From Eopsaltria australis (lineage: Eukaryota > Chordata > Aves > Passeriformes > Petroicidae): 64,000 nucleotides of DNA. The position numbers and the translations under genes are program-made. The notes below the pieces were generated by a model that made no database searches, had not been told where the DNA came from, and was given only the letters and a program-made list of their open reading frames with translations. Below, in pieces: positions 27,701 to 37,007 of the stretch (positions are counted from its first letter, which is position 1; each line of letters starts with the position of its first letter). The stretch covers positions 2,294,001 through 2,358,000 of the forward strand of contig JAVTVJ010000121.1 in NCBI GenBank assembly GCA_034509425.1, given 5' to 3'.

Positions 27701-29711
27701 AAGTACAACTCCTTGAACGTGCAAGTTACCTAATTCCTACAGCTAATTGATATGGCGTGGTTCTCCAAGATTCCCCTTCAACTGTCTCTCCATCTGGCAG
27801 AGTGATTTTGATAGATTTGCTCTGGTTGGCTGCTCTGTAAGCTTGCAAAGCATCATGTTCTTTTTTCAGTGCTTCATAAAGCTTCAGTCTATCTTCTATG
27901 AAGCTTGGCGCACACTGGAGCTGTAGCACATAAATTAAATCATATACACACATATTTGTGAGACAAAGAGAATAATAGGATTCACAGTGTTGGTGCATCC
28001 CCAGAGGTTCCAATTTGTCTGGATTTAACTGTTCTAGAATTTATACTGAAATTCAGTAAAGCATTTAGGGTAATTTATATACAGGATAGTCCCATCCAAC
28101 TTACTACTTAACATTGACTATCTTATAGTGATTTTCCAATTTTCCATGCACTTGCATCAATCTAGACCTAAATGGGTTGGACCTCAGAAAGCAGCCTATA
28201 TTCCTAACCCAAAATTTGCATTTGGCAGATGTCCTGGAGAAATCTGGATCACCCCAACAAGCCCTCACTTCTGCCACAACATTCAAAGCATCACATTCAT
28301 ACCAGACAGTTCACATGAAGGTTCCTGTATTTTGGCTTAAGGTGAGTTATTAAGCTCCATGGCACTACAGCAGTGCTGCCAACATCCTTTCAGCCATCAT
28401 GAATGCTGTTTAACTCTCCTTAGGCACCACAGAATCATGATCTTTATTTTCCAATAGCCCAAATCCTTTTGTTAAAAAAAAAAAAACAGAGATCTAAGAA
28501 TACATCAGTAACCCTACTAATGCAAGATTAAGCTCTTAAATAATGTGGGTGTTTTTTTTCTGTGCTACAGCAAGCCTCCTTCTCAAAAGCTGGGATTTCA
28601 AAATACAGCAAAGTACTCCGGATTTTAGCATCTTTTCTGAACCAGGCCAAAATTCACTCCTATTATTATGTGGTATTAAAGAACCACTTACATCATTCTG
28701 ATGTTGGTTCACAGCTTCATTCTCTTTTTTCTTTTCCTCTTTAATTTGATTCACTGCATCAGTTGGACTTGCACTGGAGACTTTCTGAAAACAGTGATAG
28801 TACAAAGTATACCCCTACTATACTTACAGGATTTTTTCCAGCAATCATCAAAACAAACCAAACCAGTGTAATATTGGGCTAAAAAGGCAATTACAGGGAA
28901 TAAGGTATGTCCTTAGTACAAAGACCCCTCATGGCATCTAAACTGCATCCTTTTGATGTTCTGCAGACACAGAAATGCTGCTCACCAAGCGAAGTCCTCT
29001 CAACACAATTTCCCAAATTTTAGTACAACTATCACCAGCAAAATCGCCCCAACAAGGCCATAGGGAATCAAACCGGAGCAGTGAGCAGTCACAGAAACTT
29101 TCAGTCGTGTGACACCTCGAGTTGCCCAGAGATGCTGTGGATGCCCTGTCCCTGGCAGTGTTCAAGGCCAGGCTGGATGGGGCTCCGATCAATCTGGTCT
29201 AGTGGAAGGTGTCTCTGCCCATGGCAAGGGGGTTAGAACGAGATGATCTCTAGGGTCCTTCCCAACCCAAACCATTCTATTAACCCGCCTCCCTGGCGCA
29301 AAGGCAGGGGCCACAGCCCAGTGCTGCGGGCAGACACCGCGACAGGCTTCAGCTCCCGGGGGCCGGGCACAGGCGGCTCGGCCCCGTGAGTGCCCCTGCC
29401 CCATCCCGGCCCGCCCGGGGTCACCGTCCCGTCCCCGCTCCGGGCGGCCCCGGCGCTACCTCTCCGCCGGCCGGGGGCTGCGCGGGCGCCGCCCGGCCCA
29501 GCTCGGCCGCCAGGCTGCGGCGCAGGTGCAGCAGGCGGTAGCGCAGCTTCTCGTTCTCGGCCCGCAGCCGCTGCAGCTCGGGGCTGGCGCTGCCGGGGCA
29601 GTGCGGCTCCGGCGGCTCCTTCAGCCGGCCGACCTCCGCCACCAGCCAGCGCAGCTCCCGCTCCTGCCGCGCCAGCCGCAGCTCCGCCGCCTCAGCGGCC
29701 GCCGCCGCCAT
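15732..29711 (-). CDS. TARS3: Threonyl-tRNA synthetase 3 (TARS-like 2), 19 coding exons
   Basis: Exons in transcript order: 29711-29460, 28784-28692, 27920-27730, 27192-27069, 25965-25844, 25032-24915, 24334-24270, 23581-23503, 22319-22173, 21555-21457, 21140-20974, 20479-20317, 19688-19551, 19113-19036, 18936-18836, 17696-17592, 16810-16738, 16109-15995, 15880-15732. They join in phase to 792 residues (human about 802). Residues 1-75 are a charged Leu/Arg/Glu helix typical of TARS3 rather than TARS1. Next come a TGS domain near 150-215, the second additional domain used for editing (HSSAH 224-228, CRGPH 330-334), and a class II core. Core zinc ligands are Cys482 in NCPGH, His533 in DDAHIF and His659 in IIHRA; motif 2 includes HRNE at 510-513. 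The anticodon-binding domain ends at AEEEF. It charges tRNA-Thr in the cytosol and may enter the nucleus. The exon 3 acceptor could lie 6 bases downstream, removing Leu-Gln. Confidence 0.96.
17700..17717 (+). repeat. A18 homopolymer forming the acceptor tract of TARS3 exon 16
   Basis: In the gene direction this is an uninterrupted T18 directly followed by CAG and the exon (17696-17592). It serves as the polypyrimidine tract and is expected to be length-variable. Confidence 0.9.
29113..29281 (+). mobile_element. CR1 3'-end fragment in TARS3 intron 1
   Basis: Starts GTTGCCCAGAGATGCTGTGG and runs through the typical TGTTCAAGGCCAGGCTGGAT and GATGATCTCTAGGGTCCTTC blocks to ACCATTCTAT, the CR1 3' terminus. 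It is in opposite orientation to TARS3 and severely 5'-truncated, as is normal for CR1. Confidence 0.85.
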
Positions 29712-29860
29712 GATGGCCCCGCGCGCTCCGCCCCCGGCCCCGCCCGGGGCCGTCCCGCTGCCATCGCTCCTTCTTGCCATTGGGCGAACGAGCCGCTGTG
29801 CAGCCCTCGCTGGTGTGCTCGTGATTCACCAACGGGCCCGAGGCCGCTCAGAAAGCGGCA
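29285..29860 (-). promoter_or_regulatory. TARS3: CpG island promoter of TARS3
   Basis: Dense CpG covers the 252-base first coding exon, the adjacent intron and the upstream flank. No TATA box is evident. Confidence 0.75.
29779..29783 (-). promoter_or_regulatory. CCAAT box upstream of TARS3
   Basis: CCAAT in the gene direction, within GCCCAATGG, about 70 bases before the ATG. This is a plausible NF-Y site. Confidence 0.4.
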
Positions 29861-29875
29861 AGTGGCCATATACAC

Positions 29876-29983
29876 AGAATCAATTAGTTGGAAAAGACCT
29901 CTGAGATCATCGAGTCCAACCTGTGACCACCATGTCAACTGGACCATGGCACCTCGTGCCACATCCAGTCTTTCCTTGAACGC
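29876..29983 (-). mobile_element. CR1 3'-end fragment in the TARS3 upstream flank
   Basis: Reverse-complement CR1: AGAATCAATTAGTTGGAAAA, GACCTCTGAGATCATCGAGT and GTGCCACATCCAGTCTTTCC blocks are diagnostic. It begins 165 bases upstream of the TARS3 ATG, at the border of the CpG island. Confidence 0.8.
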
Positions 29984-32900
29984 TTTATGAAACAATGGCA
30001 GTGTTAAAACGTGTTGGTCAGATTGCATCCTTATTTGGCTTCAATGTCAAATAAACACTGGCAGACCTTATTTGTAGCGGATGCTTCCTGGCTGACACAT
30101 TTCTTATGAAATTAGGCTGATGGAATCTATTCAGCATCTTAGCACAAATTGCAGAACTTAGCACGAAGGTAAATAATTTGAAGAGGTTTGAGTTGCCAGG
30201 TGTTAGGACTCAGAGCCTGGGAGGATTTTACAACTCCTATTGCACAGCCCAGCAGTCTGCACTGCATCATTTACAGGTCATTGCAGTTAAATACCTCAGT
30301 TCTTTGGCCCTAGGAAAAGAATAGCTCTCCATCACAAATCTTTTATACCCACTGTGTATTTCCATGTATCCTTTTGTCTCAAACACTTCTTTAGCATCTT
30401 CAATTTATCTAGTTTCCTCCCTTGATTGTACTTCACACCCACTTTTCTGTGCTCAGTTTCTCAAAACACCCTTTCAAATTTTTGCCTTTAACTTAGATTT
30501 TAAATGTGTGGATTTTTATTGCCAAATTGGCAATTACCAAATCAGAATTTTAGCATTTTATTCTTCTATTTACACAATGGGAAGTAACTACATGGTATGT
30601 GAGAAGGCAGAGAGACAAATTTTGTAATTGTCCACAACTTGATACATTTCCTATATCACCCATTCTCCTTTGTGATTTTCAGATTTTATAAGAACATGTT
30701 TGAAGTGATAAGAATATATTCTTTTACCAACAAAAATAATGAGGATAATTCTGGCTCAAAACAGTGTACTCCTTTAGAAGAAAAAAGTAAATTATTTAGT
30801 GAATTAAGGCCAAAGACACTCCTAGAGTGTATATTCACAAATTAGAAGTTAATATACCTCAGCAAACTGATACCTATGCACTTTTTCATTTGCACCAATT
30901 CTTCCTTCCTTTTTTGAAGAGATGCAACCTGACAACACCTATGTCTATCCCTCACTATAGCAAGGTTATGTATCTTTGAGGTTGGATTGGCATGTGTGAA
31001 AGAAAAATATAATCTATAGCTTCCTCTAGAAATCCATTTCATTATTAATTACCTGTTCTTTTAACTTCTAAATTCACTACTGTGCAGAATTAATTACTCT
31101 GCTTAGGATACTGATGACAAGCAGTGTTATCAACACAATAAAATAAACACAGATTTGATTTTTAAATTAAACTCTGAGAAATATATTCAGGTTACATCCT
31201 CTGTATCTTATCTTTATGAACCCAAAACATGTAACTTTGGGCTTGCTCTAGCATTTAGTGAAGCAATGGAAAAACTTCCCCTCTGAAGCTCTAGAGGCTG
31301 AGAATTCTGATTCAGAGGATGTCGTCTAACACACGTGGAGTACCAGGCTCTATCAGGATCTTTTACCTGCTGACATAATGTGGTATTAATGTTAGTAGAA
31401 TTTCTGAGACAGAAACAATTTGAAGAGAGAAAAAAAATTGTACTACCTCTATGGATGTTCCAAACTAGAGGGAATTTTGAGAATTAAAGAGCCTTTACTT
31501 TCAAAGGTACCTAGAAGACGTGCCAGATAGGTTGGCTACTTTCTCTGTCCTCTGTAGATGAGCCTGGTTTGGCTGTGCTCCCTGGCTCTTGGTTCTGATG
31601 GCTCATGGTTGGATAGCAGCTGCTTTGTCCCATCTCTCCCCCCTGCAGAGGGTCCTCTCTGGTCTGTGATGTCGTGCAGAGCACAGGAAGCTCTACCTGA
31701 GATGATCACAGAAGTGTGAGAGTCTCACTGCTATGGCCAACAAGCCATAACATTGTAAACTGGGACCATTAATATTGCTTCAAATAACACATAATCCCAT
31801 GGTCCTTGCTCCAGATGATGTGTCACATGGAGGCTTGTTGTATCTGCAAACAACCACAAGGTGACAGGCAATGCTGCCAAACAATTCTGTGAAGCCTTAC
31901 TGGCTAATTGGACACTCACATACACAATAAAATTCCTGAATTATGATGTGGTCAGTGGTCAACTTTAATGTGGGCTGATAAATACTTAAAATTTTGGAAA
32001 CAGAAGAAGCCTGAGAGGAGGATACAGTGGTTGCAACTTAAGATCACAAGAACAGAAAATATTTTAAAACCTGTTGGACTAAAACCTTGGCAAGATATTT
32101 TTGTTTGCTCCACAACAGTTAAATTACCCTTTGGAAAAGTGCAGCTAAGGCCACACAAGCAAGACCACGGATGCATTATCAGTTGGAAGCAACAGAAATA
32201 GAAAAAATATACAAAGAAACAGGAGGAGGAGGCAGGAAGTATTCATAGCTTTTCTATACAGGGAATTTATGTTGACAGAAAGTATGAAAACAAGAGCAAG
32301 AAGCCCACGTACTGAGGAGCATTTGCATAAGGGAGGTTATGTAATGTGTGATCCTCAATGAATGATTATCAGTGGCAGAACACCTCCACTGGGATTGCAG
32401 TAATCTCCACTGTTAAACCTGGCTCAGGAAATGGACGCTAGATGGTTTATTTTGCTTGGAAATGGCATAAAAATCTAAACATGCAGAAATTATGTTATAC
32501 TTAATAGTTATGTATTAACCTTCACAAAAAAGGGTGTATTATTCTGTAAGTTTTTTTTTTTTTTTACCTTTTGCATATGGGTTTACAAAATATTTATAGA
32601 AACATGCTTTCTAAATGTGTAGTTCCATTGCATATTAAAGCTAATATTTTATGAAAGAACAAGAAGTGGAGGGCATTTGTACTGTGGTTTGGGTATGGCC
32701 TCTGAGGAATATAAAATCAAAGTGTATAAAGGATGCTTTATTTTATGTCCTGTACCAGCTTGTACAGATTATTTCCGTTTGATCAGCTGTCTTCAAGAAT
32801 GAAATATTTTTTGCAAAGGAATATCTTTGAAGATCAGTCACAGAATTAAAAAGTAACAGTAACTAAGCAATTTTCAGTCTCATCATTACGGTTCAGAAGC

Positions 32901-33138
32901 TGTTAACAGTTGTAAAGGGCTAATTAGTGTAATGTAATCCTCTTAGGAGGCTGCAGGCATTGAGCTAGATTTCTTTATAATTTGTATGTAGGCCTTCTTT
33001 ATTCCATTGGAATTACAATAATTACAGGCAGCAGTATGTATTTGCATTCTAGCTATCCACATTATGTTTATTTTGCATTCTGAATACTGCACAATAAATG
33101 CAGGAGTAGAATTTTCTATTTTCTATTTAAATATCAAA
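29984..33138. other. Divergent intergenic region between TARS3 and the CARD gene
   Basis: 3.2 kb, AT-rich. It should contain the 5' end of the CARD gene, but no convincing 5' exon or CpG island could be picked out. A T-run lies near 32555. Open frames such as 31968-32201 show no domain or splice support. Confidence 0.6.
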
Positions 33139-33481
33139 ATGTTTGGAAGAACAGCCAAATCTTGGTTTTACAACTGTGCAAAATCTACCAGAAGAGAAAA
33201 TGAAAACAAGAATAAGTGGCTTTCTGAAATCCCAAGCAATCAGAGAGAGAGAATACTGGAAGAGCTGGATGTGAACAAAGTGCTGTCATATTTGGTTTAC
33301 AAGAGAGTCTTTTCCTTGGAGGAATACAAAGACATTTGGTCCCAGGAGAGCTACAGGAAGAGGACTGAATATTTTCTAGATAAACTCTCTCTAAAAGGCC
33401 CAGGTGCTTTCTCTGCCTTTTGTTCCATTTTGGAGGAGGTCTCTCCTAACTTGCTGACATGCTTTCTCCTTGGCTATGAAG
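33139..33481 (+). CDS. CARD-encoding exon of the unnamed gene
   Basis: Encodes 114 whole codons and one base of the next. The donor GAAG|gtaagg is strong. Nearly the whole CARD lies in this exon, as is common for CARD genes. Possible upstream acceptors for a 5' UTR exon are the AGs at 33026-33027 and 33051-33052. Confidence 0.75.
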
Positions 33482-36400
33482 GTAAGGTCACTGTCTGCTC
33501 TGAAATGCTTAAGTGTATATTGGTAATGTCTTGCAATCCTTTGACACTAATAGTTATTTGCTATAATTAGTGTTTACTTTCTCTTGCTTTAAACCAGAGA
33601 TAGTATTTGCTGCCTTTATGGTTCTTTGTTGTAATAGAGAAAATGATCAGGAGAAAAAAATATTAAATATACGTTATTGTTATACTTAAAATATTTAAAC
33701 TGATAAAATGCTGAATACTCAAATTGCTGCTACTAATAAATAAAAGTCAGGATAGGGGAAAGGATTTCTAAGTATTACTGATAATGCTTAATGCTGATAA
33801 GAAATGTAATACTGATCATTTACGTTCCTTCCCTTTTCTGAAATATTTAAAAATAGATTGAGAAGTTCTGTGGGCGTAATGCCCGAGTAAGTAATCCCTT
33901 TCACATTTTTCTTGTAAGTCACATTATTTATTGTATCTGTCTGTAAACAACTGCGTGAAAAAGGATTATATTACTAAATATCAACAATACAACTGAAGTT
34001 AATCAAAACATTATTTGGACATCAGACACCATCTGTATTTATTTGCGGAATGTTTTGCTAGATATTAGCAAAGATAACGCGAAAAACGCGTAGAATGTTT
34101 ACAATTATATCTTACTGACCTATTTTTATTTTTTGTGTCTGTTATATTCTAAATTTCAGTCTATCAAGTCAGCTAGAGTTTTTCTCAGCAATGACTGCAG
34201 GGTTGTGCTCAAAGGTTATACAGAGAATGTCCTTTTAGAATTTAATTTAAATAGTCACATCTTTCACTGATCCGTTCAGCATCAGGTTTGGACAACTAAA
34301 TTACAACTACTAATAAATAAAATTTAGTTAATTTACAACTATTTATAAAAAAAGAAGTAAGTCTGACTCCTGTAAAAATATTAATAAACTAAATATGAAA
34401 AATTGAAATATAAAAGCATTTTGACCTTTAAAATAACTAGATTGTGTCCTCTCTTGACAACCTGATTACTTTTAAAATTGACAGTTGGAGTTCTAATTAC
34501 ATGAGAAGGCAACGGACATTTTACCCTAATTTAATTATGGAAACATGCCCATTTAATGTAACTTTTCAAGATCAATTTACAGTAAGGTTTTATGGCAGTA
34601 ACAAGAAAACCAGAGAAGGTTCACAAATGTTGTTGGGGAATTTAATATGTGTACAATATACTGCACAGAAAACCATGTTATAAAAAGGCCACCTAGGGCC
34701 TCTTTATGCTATCATTTTTAAAAAATATATAAATATAAATACAATGGATTATAAATACATTGTAAATCCAGGTCTTTTGAAATATGCTCTTTGGAATGAA
34801 GTTTGGGCTTCCTCTGAATTAACTGAAGAGACAGCACAGGGAGATTTTTATTCTATGCCACCTAAACAGATTGTGCAGGGGCCTGTCACAGAACAGATTT
34901 CAGTCTTCCAGTGGGTACAAGGTTTGGGGGTAATACTGCTCTAAAGGGGGATGGCCTCAGCGGCTGGGTGCAAGTCAAGGACTCTGTCTCCCTGACAACA
35001 TCACAGGAGATACAGAGAAAAAGGAGAAAGCAAATGCCGCACATTTCCAAAAGAGTGAAGGATACTGTTGGAACAGTGTCCCCAATCCATTCTGTCTGTC
35101 TGTGCCTTGTGCAGGCAGAAAAATGCCTCAGGCTGCCTTAGCTCAGCCACTATTACACTCTTTCCTCCTTCCCCTCCCCCAGTAACGCTCATCAAATGTG
35201 CAAAGCTAGTTTTAGAATCTGTTTTTGTAATAATTGTCTGGATAACAGGCAAAGAAAAACACATGCTATATATTCACATTAATTCATGCAAATAATCTGT
35301 TTAAATTCATGCACGTGTATGCTGCAGATTCAATTAAAACGCATTATGTGTTATTGCACTGTGGATTTTATAGATTGATTTTGATAAACCATGTTACAAG
35401 GTGCACAAAAAGATGTAATGAAAAAGAACATTGTTCATTATTTCCATTAAAATAATTTTCTTCTCCACCCTCTAAAAGCTGACTGATAGGGCAAAGGAAT
35501 CAAAAAGAAGGAATGCAGTCTAGATGCATGAAGAGATGCTGCTATGCCTGTGCTATCAACACCCAGCTACCAGAGCAGTGCCACCCTGCCCACTGTACTT
35601 GTTAAAGACACTCTTTATGGCAGGCTGACTGAGCACACAGAATAGAATCAATCCGTGTTATTGATCAGCTGCGTGTACAGTGGGGGCCCGTTTCTGTTCT
35701 GTGGACCTGCCCCTGTTGGCAGATGTGGTTATTTCAATGTGTTTCCATTGTCTGCATGCCCTACAGAAAGAACCATTTGACAGGTGCTGGAAATGTGGCA
35801 TGACTCCAAGAGGTCACTCAGGCTCTGGACTAATGCAGCTCACTGCAAAAACTGTGAACTGTGTTAGTGAAATGTGGCCACTGAAGGATGTACTGTTGCT
35901 TGCACATAATTGTTTTAAAACTACTTTGAATTCTTTCAAAGAATTACACTCATAGTAACTTAAGCACCACTGATGCCTCAAGACTACTGACTTGATTCCT
36001 TTACTTAAAATTCTCATTATAATATAAAACAAACCTCCTAGTGATTTCATGGGGAGAAAGAGTTGGTTACTACTTGCCCATATGATGCAATAGAAAGACA
36101 GTTCTTCATTGACCAGACATAATTTTATGTAGAGTAGGAATTTTTGTTATTTCCAAATTTCTATAAATTGTCTGACATGTATATCTCAGGTCTATTGGAA
36201 TTATGAGTAGGGAAACAACTTTATGTATAAAAGGTCAAAAGAGATTGTGTTTACCTAAACCAGACACTTATCCAAATGTAACATCACTGACAGAATTACA
36301 TCAAACTGTAGATGTTATTTTGAATTATGCACCAGCTATTAGAGAAATTTCTTTATTGTTATCCAGACCGTATGCGTTTCCCAGCGTTATCAGAGCAAAC

Positions 36401-36934
36401 AAAACTGAGAGCTGTAGCAGAGATGGAGCTTCACGAAACCTGCCAGATGAGTGACCAAGAAGGAAGCCTTTCTGCTGAGGAGCAACTGAACCAATCGTTC
36501 AACAAATACAGGTTAAAAATTATCACAGTAATGATGTCTTTAATAATCACAATATTTCCCATGACGTAGTTTCTATATAAGTGAAGTACCACTGAAGCTT
36601 TCAAGGCTTTAACTGCATTTGATTTTACCTGGCATTTGTAAAGTACAATTCTCCTTTGTATAAAGAACATCTTTGGATGTTGATTTTTTGATGCTGATGA
36701 ATGCTGGTGATCAACCCTGGTCTTTGCTACAGGTATTCAGTAGTGATGTAAAGCACTGATGACACTGCTAGTTCTCAGTGTTCAAGTGCTAAATGCTTAT
36801 GCAAAAGTACATTTTACTCATACATTTTCCTGGAGTGTGGCAGACAGCCTCAGTTAATATCACAGTTTCTGTTATTTTTATTTACTTTTAGAGGAATAGA
36901 AACCGAAGAAGACGTATGTAAGAACAGCATGTAA
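33139..36934 (+). CDS. Small CARD-only protein, 3 coding exons, not recognised by name
   Basis: Exons 33139-33481, 36367-36511 and 36892-36934 join in phases 1 and 2 to 176 residues plus TAA. Residues about 26-113 have the pattern of a caspase-recruitment domain. There are amphipathic helices around RERILEEL, VLSYLVYKRVFS and YFLDKLSLKGPGAFSAFCSI, and the GP-AF-x-x-F helix-4/5 signature resembles CRADD, caspase-2 and caspase-9. CARDs pair with other CARDs in apoptosis or innate signalling; no partner can be inferred here. The remaining 62 residues are acidic and polar (EEQLNQSFNKYR, IETEEDVCKNSM) with no known domain. There is no protease or death domain. An upstream in-frame ATG at 33064 would add 25 residues; both ATGs have A at -3. 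In-frame TAA at 33019 limits the extension unless a 5' exon splices in. The exon 2 donor (CAG|gttaaa) is weak. I infer an intact expressed gene. Confidence 0.72.
33482..36366 (+). other. CARD gene intron 1
   Basis: 2.9 kb, AT-rich. It holds one exon-like 30-base segment at 33857-33886 that would introduce a stop, discussed under findings. The open frame at 35680-35955 has no recognisable homology. I see no mobile element that I can name. Confidence 0.6.
36367..36511 (+). CDS. Second coding exon of the CARD gene (tail)
   Basis: The acceptor is a T-rich tract ending atccag at 36361-36366. Frame is kept by the single G carried from the first exon. It encodes RMRFPALSEQ through NQSFNKY. Without the weak donor at 36512, the frame reads on to TAG at 36567-36569. 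That would give a 181-residue form with a hydrophobic end (IITVMMSLIITIF). Confidence 0.65.
36892..36934 (+). CDS. Last coding exon of the CARD gene
   Basis: The acceptor tttacttttag precedes 36892. Fourteen codons and a TAA follow (GIETEEDVCKNSM end). An AATAAA lies 67 bases after the stop, which supports this as the terminal exon. Confidence 0.6.
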
Positions 36935-37001
36935 CCTGATACATGCTGGGATACTGGGATTTAAGTCCCTTCTTCAGAGATTTGAACATAAAAAGAGGAG
37001 A

Positions 37002-37007
37002 AATAAA
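37002..37007 (+). terminator. Poly(A) signal AATAAA of the CARD gene
   Basis: Canonical hexamer shortly after the TAA at 36932-36934, giving a 3' UTR of roughly 100 bases. Confidence 0.6.

Noticed and set aside
29526..29990. 154-codon plus-strand frame opposite TARS3 exon 1
   Set aside because: Antisense shadow of the GC-rich first exon running into a CR1 fragment; no domain.
31968..32201. Possible 5' exon of the CARD gene
   Set aside because: The frame has no CARD-like or signal sequence and no donor that joins in phase to 33139 or 33064.
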